64,000 bases of DNA from an uncultured Lachnospiraceae bacterium (lineage in GTDB: Bacteria > Bacillota > Clostridia > Lachnospirales > Lachnospiraceae), in NCBI GenBank assembly GCA_910586255.1, contig CAJUHR010000022.1:18817-82816 (forward strand). The letters are read 5' to 3'. Position 1 is the first letter of the stretch. Each line of letters starts with the position of its first letter. Shown piece after piece: positions 24,542-33,636 of the stretch. A program made the translations under genes and the position numbers. The notes beneath the pieces were generated by a model, which had not been told where the DNA came from, ran no database searches, and saw only the letters and a program-made list of their open reading frames with translations.

Positions 24542-27046
24542 ATGGTAAAACAGACAGGTAAAGATATAAATCATAATCAAAATCACAGCGGGACCCGGGA
24601 GCCATCGGTTTCCGGACGGGAGCGGGAGCATGGAAAACTGGCAAGGAGCCTGGCGGCAGATGGCATGGTTCTTCTGAAAAATGAAGGATTGCTTCCGTTG
24701 GAGCCTTCGGCTGCGGTGGCGCTTTTGGGAGGAGGGGCAGGAAAAACCGTCAAGGGCGGCATTGGTTCCGGAGATGTGAATAACCGGGAGAATATTTCTG
24801 TCTGGCGGGGACTAAAGGAAGCCGGAGTGACCATAACCAGCCGGGAATGGCTTGCCGACTTTGACAGACGCTACGAGGCCGCCAGAACAAAATGGAAGGA
24901 GAAGGTCTTGGCGGATGCAGAGCACATGGACAATCCCTTTGATGCCTATGCAGCCAATCCCTTTTCCCTGCCGGAGGGGCGTGCCATCGGGGCAGAGGAT
25001 TTAAAGGGGGCACAGGCGGCAATTTATGTGATCAGCCGTATCTCCGGTGAGGGAAAGGACAGGCGGAAGGAAGAGGGGGATTATTACTTAAGCAAAAAGG
25101 AGCGGGAGGACCTTCTGTTTTTAGACCGGCAGGGGCTTCCGGTTATTTTGATTTTGAATGTGGGGGCGCCGGTGGAGCTGACGGCCATTCTTGAAGAGAC
25201 AAAAAATATCCGGGCGATTCTGCATATTTGTCTGCCGGGACAGGAGGGAGGCCGGGCGGCTGCGGATGTGCTTCTGGGAAAAACCGTTCCCGGCGGCCGT
25301 CTGACGGACACATGGGCAAAGCATTATGAGGATTACCCCTCGGCGGAAAGCTACAGCTATTTAAACGGCGACCTTCGGACAGAGGAGTACAGGGAGGGAA
25401 TTTACGTGGGATACCGGCATTTCGACAGCTTCGGCATCGAGCCTTTGTTTCCCTTTGGCTACGGCCTTTCCTACACGGATTTTTCTGTCAGGTTTGAAAA
25501 ATTGCAGACAGTTAAAAAAGGGGCAGAGGTTACGGTCACGGTGGAAAACATCGGAAAGCTGTATGCAGGACGGGAGGTGGTTCAGGTCTATGTGACACCG
25601 CCTCAGACAGGCGCCCCGAGAGAGTATCAGCGTCTGGCCGGCTTTGCCAAGACAAGACTTTTAGGCCCCGGGGAGGCCCAGACACTCACGGTTTTCCTGG
25701 AACAAAGGCAGTTCGCCGGCTATTCCCGTGAGGATTCGGCCTGGGTGGTGGATGCAGGAAAATATGGCGTGTGGGTGGGGAAAAATTCCGCCTGCCTGGA
25801 ACTGGCGGCTTTGCTGGAGGTTTCAAAAAAGACGGTTCTTAAGCGGACAAAGACGGTGTGCCTCCCGAAAGCCGGCCTTTTGGATAAAGGAGAGGCCCTG
25901 TTTGCAAAGGATCGGGCTGCAGAGTGGCTTGGAATGGCTGAGGATAAAAAGGTGGTGACGGTTCCCTTCCTGCCTTGTGAGGAAGAGGAAGACGGGGGAA
26001 AAGATCCGGCTGGTGCTGCGGCGACTTTGGCCCGGGAGCTGCCTGTGGAGACATTGATTCCTCTTTTGTACGGGAATATCACAGACAGCAAAAGCACTCT
26101 GGGATCCTCGGGAGTGCGGGTGCCCGGTTCTGCCGGGGAGACCACGGAGGAGCTGGAGAAGCTTTTGGGTATCCGTTCACTTATTATGGCGGACGGTCCG
26201 GCAGGTCTCCGTCTGCGGCAAAGCTATCAGGTAAACAGGCAGACAGGTTCAGTATACGGTGTCGGTGTTTTGGGATCTTTAGAAAACGGATTTCTGGAAG
26301 AGACCATCTGGCATGAGGATGCAGACACCTATTATCAGTACTGCACGGCATTTCCGGTGGGAACCGCACTGGCACAGACCTGGGATTTGGAATTGCTTAA
26401 AACCTTCGGCAGCGCGGTGGCTGTCGAGATGGAGGAATTTCATGTGGACCTGTGGCTGGCGCCGGGGATGAACATTCATAGAAATCCCCTGTGCGGGCGC
26501 AATTTTGAGTATTACTCGGAGGATCCTTATTTGTCGGGAATGTTGGCGGCCGCGGTGACACACGGCGTCCAGAGCCATAAGGGCTGCGGTGTGACAATTA
26601 AACATTTTGCCTGCAACAATCAGGAGGACAACAGGATGTCTGTGGATTCCTGTGTCTCGGAACAGGCCTTGCGGGAAATCTATTTCCGCGGATTTGAGAT
26701 TGCGGTAAAAGAAGGCAGACCGGCTGCCGTCATGACTTCCTACAACCAGATCAACGGGGTTCACGCGGCCAACAATTACGGTCTCTGCACCACTCTTGCC
26801 CGGGACGAATGGGGGTTTGAAGGAGTGATCATGTCGGACTGGAATACCACGGTCCCGGAGGACGGAAGCATCCCATGGCTGTGTGCTGATGCGGGAAATG
26901 ATATTATTATGCCGGGAAATCCGCAGGACGGGGAAAATATCCGACAGGCATTCAGGGAAGGAAAGCTTTCGGAAGAGAAAATCCGGGGCTGTGCCGAAAG
27001 AATCCTTACGCTGGCGGAGAGGATAACGGGGCATCAGGTGCATTGA
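24542..27046 (+). CDS. GH3 beta-glucosidase with reversed domain order
   Basis: Protein of 834 residues. The (alpha/beta)6 sandwich and fibronectin-III-like domain come first (GMVLLKNEGLLPL near residue 40, PGGRLTDTWAKHYEDYPS, FPFGYGLSYTDF, then VTVTVENIGKLYAGREVVQVYV). The TIM-barrel with the catalytic aspartate follows in the C-terminal half (MADGPAGLR, APGMNIHRNPLCGRNFEYYSEDP cut here into parts, KHFACNNQ, GVIMSDW with nucleophile D766). This is the permuted GH3 order known from some rumen beta-glucosidases. There is no signal peptide, so it acts in the cytoplasm on imported oligosaccharides, complementing the GH94 phosphorylases. GGGGAAAAGGA precedes the ATG. Confidence 0.88.
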   Translation: MVKQTGKDINHNQNHSGTREPSVSGREREHGKLARSLAADGMVLLKNEGLLPLEPSAAVALLGGGAGKTVKGGIGSGDVNNRENISVWRGLKEAGVTITSREWLADFDRRYEAARTKWKEKVLADAEHMDNPFDAYAANPFSLPEGRAIGAEDLKGAQAAIYVISRISGEGKDRRKEEGDYYLSKKEREDLLFLDRQGLPVILILNVGAPVELTAILEETKNIRAILHICLPGQEGGRAAADVLLGKTVPGGRLTDTWAKHYEDYPSAESYSYLNGDLRTEEYREGIYVGYRHFDSFGIEPLFPFGYGLSYTDFSVRFEKLQTVKKGAEVTVTVENIGKLYAGREVVQVYVTPPQTGAPREYQRLAGFAKTRLLGPGEAQTLTVFLEQRQFAGYSREDSAWVVDAGKYGVWVGKNSACLELAALLEVSKKTVLKRTKTVCLPKAGLLDKGEALFAKDRAAEWLGMAEDKKVVTVPFLPCEEEEDGGKDPAGAAATLARELPVETLIPLLYGNITDSKSTLGSSGVRVPGSAGETTEELEKLLGIRSLIMADGPAGLRLRQSYQVNRQTGSVYGVGVLGSLENGFLEETIWHEDADTYYQYCTAFPVGTALAQTWDLELLKTFGSAVAVEMEEFHVDLWLAPGMNIHRNPLCGRNFEYYSEDPYLSGMLAAAVTHGVQSHKGCGVTIKHFACNNQEDNRMSVDSCVSEQALREIYFRGFEIAVKEGRPAAVMTSYNQINGVHAANNYGLCTTLARDEWGFEGVIMSDWNTTVPEDGSIPWLCADAGNDIIMPGNPQDGENIRQAFREGKLSEEKIRGCAERILTLAERITGHQVH

Positions 27047-27076
27047 AAAATCGCGTAAAATACAGGGGGAGAAGGA

Positions 27077-29041
27077 TTGGGAAAAATAGTTCTGTTGGTA
27101 GCTCGGGAGGAAATGCTGCACCAGGCACATAATATCATGCAGGAAAAAAAATTCCCGATTGCAAGGATGAGGGTGATTCGCACAGAGGACACGGTCATGG
27201 AGGCCAGGCGGGAGATCAGCGAGGGAGCTACAATACTCATTGCCCGGGGACTTCAGGCATCTTTGATTAAGCGTTACACGGATGTGCCGGTGGTGGAGAT
27301 TGTGCTGACGGCTCAGGAGATGGCGCTTTTGGTGATGCGGGCAAAGCAGATTGTGAAAAAGCCCCGGCCAAGGATCGGGGTTGTGGGCTTTAAAAATATG
27401 TTTTGCGACATGTCCTATTTTGACGAGCTTTACAATATTGAGCTGAGGATCTATTATGCAGGAGAGGAGTCTCAGCTTCCTCAGGCTGTTTCGGAGGCAG
27501 CGGCGGACGGGATGGATCTGATCATCGGAGGGGACACGGCGGTGGAGGCGGCAACCAGGGCCGGGCTTTTCTCTTTGTTTCTCTCCATGACGGAGGAGTC
27601 CATGAGGCAGGCCTTTGCGGTGGCGGAGCAGGTGGATTATGCCATGAATCAGGAGAAAAAGTCAGCGGCACAGATGGAGACTTTGCTGGATTATTCTTAC
27701 AGCGGGATTATCCGCCTCGGCGGTGACGGAACGGTTCTGGCGGTAAACCGGATGATGGAGGATATGATTCGGCAGCAGGAGGAGGAACTAAAGGGAAGGC
27801 GTATCGGAGAGATTGTTCCGGAGATCGATGAGGCCATTCTCCGGGAGGTTTTGAAACAGGGAAAGGAAAAAACTCTCCTTCTGGAATGGAACAGTGTGCC
27901 GGTTTTTGCGGTGATGGCGCCGGTACTCTATGACGGCCGTGTGGACGGGGTGATCCTTACCTGTCATAAAGCCCGCAAAAATCCTCCGGACAGTCAGGGC
28001 AACGGGGAAAAGAAAGGAAGAACTGCCGGCGGGAAAGCAGAAAGCCTTCCGGTTATGACACGGTTTGAGGATATTGTTCACGTCTCTGACAGGATGAAGG
28101 AGTGTGTGCGTCTGGCAAAGCTCTACGCCCTGTCGGAGCAGCCGGTGGTGCTTATGGGGGAACCGGGGACGGAACGGAGAATGCTGGCGGAATGTATTCA
28201 CAACAGCAGCGGGCGCAGGCAGGGACCGTTTTTGGATGTGCCATGCGAGGGACTGGGAGAGGAGGAACAGTGGTCTCTGATTTTCGGGGAGCATGGAGCG
28301 GCTCTCATGGCATCCGGAGGAACCTTGCTTTTGCAGGATGTAGATTGCCTGTCTGCGGCCAATCAATACCGGTTGTATCAGATGATTCGTTTTCGCGTAT
28401 ATTATGGGGGAAGGGTGGGAAGCCTGCGCCGTTTGAATGTCCGGGCCATGGTGACGGTCAGCCAGCCCCTTTTCCGGCTGGCGGCTAAGGGAAAGCTGCG
28501 CAGGGATCTGTATTATCTCTTGTCAGGACTGGAGCTTTTCGTGCCGCCTCTGCGGGAGAGAAGGGAGGATCTGAAACAAAAGCTGGAGGAAGCCTTTCAA
28601 AACAGCTGCGAGCGATATTCCAGATACCACGTGCTGACAAAGGGGGCCGGAAAGCTGTTGGAGGAGTATCCGTGGCCGGGGAATTTGTTTCAGATAGAAA
28701 GCTTTTTCGACCGGCTGGTATTGACAGCGGGAAGGCGGTCTCTGGATGAAACGGCGGTGGCCGGATTGCTGGAGGAGCTGTATCCCCGGCAAGCCGGAGT
28801 GCTTTGCGGTGGAGAAAGAGATGGCTGTGAGAGCCTTACCTATGGAGAGACACGGGAAATGCCCGAAGCAGGCGGCTTCGGCCCGTATTCGGCTCTGGTA
28901 TGCCAGGAGGAAGCCAGGCGGATTATGGAAACCCTGTGCCGGTTCGGCGGCAGCAGGGAAAAGACGGCGGCAGAGCTTGGGATCAGCAAGGCAACTTTGT
29001 GGCGTCATATGAAGAAGTACGGGATTGAAAAAGTACGGTAG
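27077..29041 (+). CDS. PrpR-like regulator with a degenerate sigma-54 AAA+ domain
   Basis: Protein of 654 residues: PrpR-type N-terminal sensor domain (about 1-190), PAS domain (about 205-310), AAA+ domain (about 335-560) and a Fis-type helix-turn-helix (KTAAELGISKATLWRHMKKYG). The AAA+ core is damaged. Walker A reads GEPGTERR instead of GxxGxGKE, Walker B reads GGTLLLQDVD, and the GAFTGA loop that touches sigma-54 is missing, with the segment before Walker B shortened. LRRDLYY and PPLRERREDL are kept. It therefore probably binds DNA and ligand but does not drive sigma-54 promoters (inference). The start is a TTG with GGGGGAG upstream. It ends at a terminator, followed by the garR operon, its likely target. 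Confidence 0.8.
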   Translation: MGKIVLLVAREEMLHQAHNIMQEKKFPIARMRVIRTEDTVMEARREISEGATILIARGLQASLIKRYTDVPVVEIVLTAQEMALLVMRAKQIVKKPRPRIGVVGFKNMFCDMSYFDELYNIELRIYYAGEESQLPQAVSEAAADGMDLIIGGDTAVEAATRAGLFSLFLSMTEESMRQAFAVAEQVDYAMNQEKKSAAQMETLLDYSYSGIIRLGGDGTVLAVNRMMEDMIRQQEEELKGRRIGEIVPEIDEAILREVLKQGKEKTLLLEWNSVPVFAVMAPVLYDGRVDGVILTCHKARKNPPDSQGNGEKKGRTAGGKAESLPVMTRFEDIVHVSDRMKECVRLAKLYALSEQPVVLMGEPGTERRMLAECIHNSSGRRQGPFLDVPCEGLGEEEQWSLIFGEHGAALMASGGTLLLQDVDCLSAANQYRLYQMIRFRVYYGGRVGSLRRLNVRAMVTVSQPLFRLAAKGKLRRDLYYLLSGLELFVPPLRERREDLKQKLEEAFQNSCERYSRYHVLTKGAGKLLEEYPWPGNLFQIESFFDRLVLTAGRRSLDETAVAGLLEELYPRQAGVLCGGERDGCESLTYGETREMPEAGGFGPYSALVCQEEARRIMETLCRFGGSREKTAAELGISKATLWRHMKKYGIEKVR

Positions 29042-29196
29042 AGATGTATGAGGGGGGATCTTTCATGACAGCGAAGAAAGTAATTGGAGAAGAGCAAGGA
29101 AAAATGAAACAAATGAGAATATAATGAAATATAAATGAAATAAAAATGGCGATATATTTCGTATATATGAAACAATGTTGCCTTTGCACAGAAAAA

Positions 29197-29246
29197 ATGC
29201 CGGATTTCAGTGGCTTTGCCAATGGAATATTCCGGTATTTTTTTTT
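29197..29246 (+). terminator. intrinsic terminator after the PrpR-like gene
   Basis: ATGCCGGA pairs with TCCGGTAT (one wobble); flanking A and T runs extend the stem, and nine T follow. It is a large-loop hairpin. Between 29042 and 29190 the DNA is A+T-rich with repeated ATGAAAT words and no gene. Confidence 0.7.
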
Positions 29247-29283
29247 ATAATGCAGACACGAGGTGAGGGAAAGCATCTCACCG

Positions 29284-29344
29284 ATGTCTTACCTTATATA
29301 CCCGGACGAGGGCGATAAGTCCAACGGTAAATGAGACAAGACAT
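29284..29344 (+). promoter_or_regulatory. structured leader before garR, unassigned
   Basis: ATGTCTT (29284-29290) pairs with AAGACAT (29338-29344). Inside it ACC pairs with GGT and GGAC (29304-29307) with GTCC (29319-29322), leaving a GAGGGCGATAA loop. A separate small hairpin GGTGAG/CTCACC lies just upstream near 29261. This nested arrangement 50 bases before the garR start looks like a folded RNA leader. I cannot match it to a known riboswitch class. Confidence 0.35.
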
Positions 29345-29393
29345 ACGAATCGAAGCCCATAAAAATGATATCTAAGAAAGAGAGGACGCGACA

Positions 29394-30278
29394 ATGAAAA
29401 TCGGATTTGTAGGACTGGGAATTATGGGAAGACCGATGGCAAAGAACCTGGTAAAGGCCGGACATGAGGTTACGGTATTTGATTTTAATGAAGAGGCAGT
29501 CAAGGATCTGGTATCCTGCGGCGCCAAGGCGGCGGTAAGCGGCAAGGAACTGGCCGGTGATGTGGAGGTAGTGATCACCATGGTTCCCAACTCTCCTCAT
29601 GTAAGAGCAGCAGTTCTGGGGGAAAACGGAATCGCCGAGGGGGCCAAGCCCGGGCTGACCCTGATCGATATGAGCTCCATTGACCCAACCGAGTCAAAGG
29701 CCATTGCAGCAGAGTGTGAGAAATTCGGCATTGATATGCTGGATGCACCGGTGTCCGGCGGCGAGCCCAAGGCTATTGACGGCACCTTGTCCGTGATGGT
29801 GGGCGGCAAGAAGGAGACCTTTGACAAATATTATGACATGCTGATGGTGATGGCCGGCTCCGTGGTGTATGTAGGAGGAATCGGTTCCGGAAATGTGGCC
29901 AAGCTGGCCAATCAGATGGTGGTGGCCATCAATATCGCGGCCGTGTCTGAGGCTCTGACCTTTGCCAAGAAGGCAGGAACGGATCCGGAATTGGTATATC
30001 AGGCCATCCGGGGCGGCCTGGCCGGTTCCACGGTGATGGATGCCAAGGCTCCCATGATGTTAGAGCGCAACTTTAAGCCCGGATTCAGGATTGAGCTGCA
30101 CATTAAGGATCTGAACAATGCCCTCAATGCGGCACATGCCATCAGCTCTCCTGCTCCTCTCACCGCTCAGATGATGGAGGTTATGCAGTTCTTAAAGAGC
30201 GAGGGACATGACAAAGAGGATCATTCCAGCATTGTGAAGTATTATGAGAAGATCGCCGGCGTGACGGTGGAAAAGTAA
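29394..30278 (+). CDS. garR: 2-hydroxy-3-oxopropionate (tartronate semialdehyde) reductase
   Basis: Protein of 294 residues of the beta-hydroxyacid dehydrogenase family. N-terminal Rossmann fold MKIGFVGLGIMGRPMAKNL, substrate-binding DAPVSGGEPKA, catalytic lysine in GNVAKLANQM and the C-terminal DLNNAL helix. It reduces tartronate semialdehyde to D-glycerate with NAD(P)H in the cytoplasm. The next genes encode an aldolase-type enzyme and glycerate kinase, which supports this over other 3-hydroxyacid substrates. Over the first about 20 residues GxGIMGxPMAxNL matches the family signature. AGAGAGGA before the ATG. Confidence 0.88.
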   Translation: MKIGFVGLGIMGRPMAKNLVKAGHEVTVFDFNEEAVKDLVSCGAKAAVSGKELAGDVEVVITMVPNSPHVRAAVLGENGIAEGAKPGLTLIDMSSIDPTESKAIAAECEKFGIDMLDAPVSGGEPKAIDGTLSVMVGGKKETFDKYYDMLMVMAGSVVYVGGIGSGNVAKLANQMVVAINIAAVSEALTFAKKAGTDPELVYQAIRGGLAGSTVMDAKAPMMLERNFKPGFRIELHIKDLNNALNAAHAISSPAPLTAQMMEVMQFLKSEGHDKEDHSSIVKYYEKIAGVTVEK

Positions 30279-30317
30279 TAATTGCCTGAGAGTCGATAAC
30301 ATATGGGGGAAAGAAAG

Positions 30318-31217
30318 ATGAATGTGGACTTTATTAAGGGTGTAGTGGTTCCGATGATCACACCCATTGACGCTGAGGAGCGCATTGATGAGCAGGCTAT
30401 TCGCGGCCAGATCGATTATGTGATTGAGGGCGGCGTGACAGGGATTCTTCTGTATGGCAGCAACGGCGAGTTTTATGTGATTGAAGAGGACGAGATGGAG
30501 CGGGGCTTAAAGATCACGGTTGACCAGGCAGCGGGCCGGGTTCCCATCTATTTCGGCATCGGCGCCATCAGCACGAAGAAATGCGTGCGTCTGGCGAAGA
30601 TGGCAGTGAAAAACGGCGCGGCCAGCATTTCCATATTGCAGCCGATGTTCTTAAAGCCAACGGAAGCGGAGCTGTTTTTACATTTTAAGACCATCGCGGA
30701 GGCGGTGCCGGAAACCCCGGTTCTTCTGTACAACAATCCGGGACGGGTGGGCTATACCCTCTCCGGCAATCTGGTGGAGAGGCTGGCTCATGAGGTGTCC
30801 AATATTGTGGGAATGAAGGACACCAGCGGGGATATCACCCAGACCTCCGAGTTCATCCGCAGAAACAGGGACGCGGACTTCAAGGTGTTCGGCGGCAAGG
30901 ATACCCTTTTGTACGCGTCCATGTGCCACGGGGCTGTAGGCGGTGTGTGCACGGCGGCCAACTTTATGCCGGAGCTGATCACGGATGTGTATAATAAATA
31001 TGTGGCAGGAGATTTAAACGGGTCTCTGGAGGCTCAGTTTAAGCTGAATCCGGTGCGTCTGTCCATGGACGGCGCCAGCTTCCCGGTGGCGGCCAAGGAT
31101 ATGGCCAATCTGCGGGGACGCAATATCGGGGTGCCCTATACGCCCAATCTGCCAACCCCGCAGGGACCGGTGCTTGATAAGATTAAGGCGGAGATGCAGA
31201 AGGCGGGGCTTATCTGA
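30318..31217 (+). CDS. DapA-superfamily lyase, probable 5-keto-4-deoxyglucarate aldolase or dehydratase
   Basis: Protein of 299 residues with the class I aldolase/dihydrodipicolinate-synthase barrel. GSNGEFYVIEEDE is the substrate loop, LLYNNPGRVGY carries the catalytic Tyr, and VGMKDTSGD carries the Schiff-base Lys. Relatives act as 2-keto-3-deoxy sugar-acid aldolases or as 5-dehydro-4-deoxyglucarate dehydratase. Flanking by tartronate-semialdehyde reductase and glycerate kinase argues for aldol cleavage to pyruvate and tartronate semialdehyde, a step done by an unrelated HpaI-type enzyme (GarL) in E. coli; this is inference. I prefer the ATG at 30318 (GGGGGA 7 bases upstream); the frame also opens at 30303. 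Confidence 0.8.
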   Translation: MNVDFIKGVVVPMITPIDAEERIDEQAIRGQIDYVIEGGVTGILLYGSNGEFYVIEEDEMERGLKITVDQAAGRVPIYFGIGAISTKKCVRLAKMAVKNGAASISILQPMFLKPTEAELFLHFKTIAEAVPETPVLLYNNPGRVGYTLSGNLVERLAHEVSNIVGMKDTSGDITQTSEFIRRNRDADFKVFGGKDTLLYASMCHGAVGGVCTAANFMPELITDVYNKYVAGDLNGSLEAQFKLNPVRLSMDGASFPVAAKDMANLRGRNIGVPYTPNLPTPQGPVLDKIKAEMQKAGLI

Positions 31218-31275
31218 GAAGGACAGGTTGCTGTGAGCGTATGAGAACAGTAACAGGGACAGGTTAGAATTTGAG

Positions 31276-31303
31276 GCCGACAGCTTTGGATATTGCTGTC
31301 GGC
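31276..31303 (+). terminator. hairpin between the lyase and glycerate kinase genes
   Basis: A 9-bp perfect stem GCCGACAGC/GCTGTCGGC with a 10-base loop, followed by TTGTGG only. Likely a weak terminator or an mRNA-stabilising element, 75 bases before the kinase start. Confidence 0.5.
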
Positions 31304-31377
31304 TTGTGGTATGTGGTATGATAAGGATGACTTAAAACCCGCGACTGTAAAAATCTGTATATGAGGAGGGGATTGCT

Positions 31378-32532
31378 ATGAGATTTTTGTTTGCTTCGGA
31401 TTCCTTTAAGGGAACGATTACTTCGGAACAGAGCATCCGTCTGCTGACGGAGGCGGCAGGCAAAGTTTTTCCGGGGTGTGAGACTGCCGGGGTTCCGGTG
31501 GCGGACGGCGGTGAGGGCACTGTGGAGGCGGTGGTGGGAGCCACCGGCGGCAGCTGGCGCAAGGTGATGGTTCACGGGCCTTTGATGGAGGATGTGGAGG
31601 GCTTTTACGGAATATTCCATGGGGATTCGGCAGTGATTGAGATGGCTGCGGCCTCCGGGCTTCCCATGGTGCCGATGGAGAAGAGAAATCCGCTTCACAC
31701 CACCACCTATGGCACAGGGGAACTGATTCGGGATGCCTTAGAGCAGGGGCTTACAAAGCTGTCCATTGCCATCGGGGGAAGCGCCACCAATGACGGAGGA
31801 ATGGGAGCCATGCGGGCTTTGGGGATTCGTTTTCTGGACAGAGAGGGAAAGGAACTGATGGGCTTTGGCTCGGATCTGGCAAAGGTGGAGGATATTGATG
31901 TAAGCGGTCTTCATCCGGCGGTGAAAAACGTGGAGCTTACCGTTATGTGTGATGTGACCAATCCCCTTACTGGGCCGGACGGGGCCGCCTATACCTTTGG
32001 AAAGCAAAAGGGAGGCACCCCGGAGATCTTAGATGAGCTGGAGGCCGGGATGAAGCATTATGCGGCGGTGATGCGGGACAGGCTGGGCATTGATGTGGAG
32101 AATCAGGCAGGCGCCGGAGCCGCAGGGGGGTTAGGAGCCGCTCTGTGCGGATTTTTGCATGCCACATTAAAATCAGGAATTGATACGGTGCTGGATCTGA
32201 TCGGCTTTGACAAGCTTTTGGAGGGCACGGATCTGGTGATCACCGGCGAGGGGCGCATCGACTGGCAGTCGGCCTTCGGAAAGGTGCCCAGCGGCATCGG
32301 GCAGCGCTGCAAGGCCAGAGGAATCCCGGCAATCGCCCTTGTGGGCGGCATGGGCCAGGAGGCGGAGAAGATTTTTGAGTTTGGCATTGACAGTATTTTG
32401 CCGACCATCAACGGGGCCATGGATATTTTGGAGGCCTGCGACCGGGCTGAGGAGCTGTATGCAAATGCCGCGGAGCGGATGTTTCGGATGGTGCGCATCG
32501 GCATGGAGATGAAAAGCAGGGAGAACGTTTAA
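31378..32532 (+). CDS. glycerate kinase (GarK/GlxK type)
   Basis: Protein of 384 residues of the glycerate kinase type 1 family. N-terminal FASDSFKGTITSEQ, PVADGGEGTVEAV, GGSATNDGGMGAMRALG and ITGEGRIDWQSAFGKVPSG are the family's glycine-rich active-site motifs. It phosphorylates D-glycerate (to 2-phosphoglycerate in the GarK type), the last step that joins aldarate breakdown to glycolysis. GAGGAGGGG precedes the ATG. It follows garR and the lyase on the same strand, and the AEC carrier follows after 81 bases. Confidence 0.9.
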   Translation: MRFLFASDSFKGTITSEQSIRLLTEAAGKVFPGCETAGVPVADGGEGTVEAVVGATGGSWRKVMVHGPLMEDVEGFYGIFHGDSAVIEMAAASGLPMVPMEKRNPLHTTTYGTGELIRDALEQGLTKLSIAIGGSATNDGGMGAMRALGIRFLDREGKELMGFGSDLAKVEDIDVSGLHPAVKNVELTVMCDVTNPLTGPDGAAYTFGKQKGGTPEILDELEAGMKHYAAVMRDRLGIDVENQAGAGAAGGLGAALCGFLHATLKSGIDTVLDLIGFDKLLEGTDLVITGEGRIDWQSAFGKVPSGIGQRCKARGIPAIALVGGMGQEAEKIFEFGIDSILPTINGAMDILEACDRAEELYANAAERMFRMVRIGMEMKSRENV

Positions 32533-32613
32533 GGACGGGACGGCATTGCAAAACGACATTGCAGGCGGCCGGTTCGACTGAAAAGAGTGTGACCGCAGGG
32601 AGGATAAGGGAAG

Positions 32614-33522
32614 ATGGAAATTTCAGGATTGCTGAATTTGCAGGGGGAGATGTTTCTTTTGCTGGTGGCAGGGGCCGTTATGAGAAAAAAGGGGATCCTG
32701 CCGCCGGCAGCAAAGGATATTCTGACAGATCTCATTCTTTGCCTTGTTCTGCCCTGCAACATTATCCATTCCTTTCGCATGGAGCTGGATTTAAACGTGC
32801 TGAAAAGCGTGCTGGTTCTGATCGTGGTGGCGGTGATGATTCAGGTTCTCTGTATGGTTTTAAGCCGGATTTTATATAATAAGGAGGCGGCCGGGCGGAA
32901 GAAGGTGTTTCAATATGCCACTCTGGTATCCAATGCCGGATTTATGGGGAATCCCATTGCTGAGGGCGTGTTTGGAGCGCAGGGACTGATGTATGCGTCT
33001 ATTTATCTGGTGCCGCAGCGGATTGTCATGTGGACGGCGGGAATCGCCTGTTTTACAGAGAGCGGCAGCCCCAAGGAGGTGGTGAGGAAGGTGGCCACCC
33101 ATCCCTGCATTGTGTCTGTGTATATCGGTCTGGTGCTGATGACCGGGCAGCTTTCCTTACCGGAATTTCTGGGGATGACGATCAAGTCGGTGGGAGGCTG
33201 CACCACGGCTCTTTCCATGCTGTTAATCGGGACGATCTTTGCGGATCTGGATTTGAGCGGGATGGTCAGTATGCCGGTGCTGCGGTTTACTCTCATCCGT
33301 CTGGCGCTGATTCCCGGCATTGCCTATGCGGGATGCCGCCTTTGCGGGGTGGATCGGCTGGTCACCGGAGTGTCAGTGCTTTTGGCCGGAATGCCGGCAG
33401 GAAGCACCACGGCGATTCTGGCCAACAAATATCAGGGAGATGTGGAGTTTGCCACCAAGTGTGTGGTGTTTTCCACGTTGATGACCCTGGTGACGGTGCC
33501 GTTGTGGTGTCTGGTGCTGTGA
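32614..33522 (+). CDS. AEC-family transporter
   Basis: Integral membrane protein of 302 residues with about ten transmembrane segments. LVLPCNIIHSF, NAGFMGNPIAEGVFG and GMPAGSTTAILANKYQGD are typical of the auxin-efflux-carrier (AEC) family, whose bacterial members move small organic acids such as malate. Position after glycerate kinase suggests export or import of an intermediate of the aldarate route, such as glycerate or pyruvate (inference). AGGATAAGGGAAG upstream gives a weak ribosome binding site. Confidence 0.85.
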   Translation: MEISGLLNLQGEMFLLLVAGAVMRKKGILPPAAKDILTDLILCLVLPCNIIHSFRMELDLNVLKSVLVLIVVAVMIQVLCMVLSRILYNKEAAGRKKVFQYATLVSNAGFMGNPIAEGVFGAQGLMYASIYLVPQRIVMWTAGIACFTESGSPKEVVRKVATHPCIVSVYIGLVLMTGQLSLPEFLGMTIKSVGGCTTALSMLLIGTIFADLDLSGMVSMPVLRFTLIRLALIPGIAYAGCRLCGVDRLVTGVSVLLAGMPAGSTTAILANKYQGDVEFATKCVVFSTLMTLVTVPLWCLVL

Positions 33523-33636
33523 CAGGGGAAGGTGAGGCCAAGGATGCTTGCTTTTTGGCGTGAAAAATTGAAAGACAGGAGCTTTTGGCCAGAGAGGCGG
33601 AGAGCTTTCTGGAATAGAAAAGAAACGGAGGAAATG

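Noticed and set aside
29042..29393. sigma-54 (-24/-12) promoter before garR
   Set aside because: No TGGCAC-N5-TTGC match was found on the plus strand, in line with the degenerate AAA+ domain of the regulator upstream.
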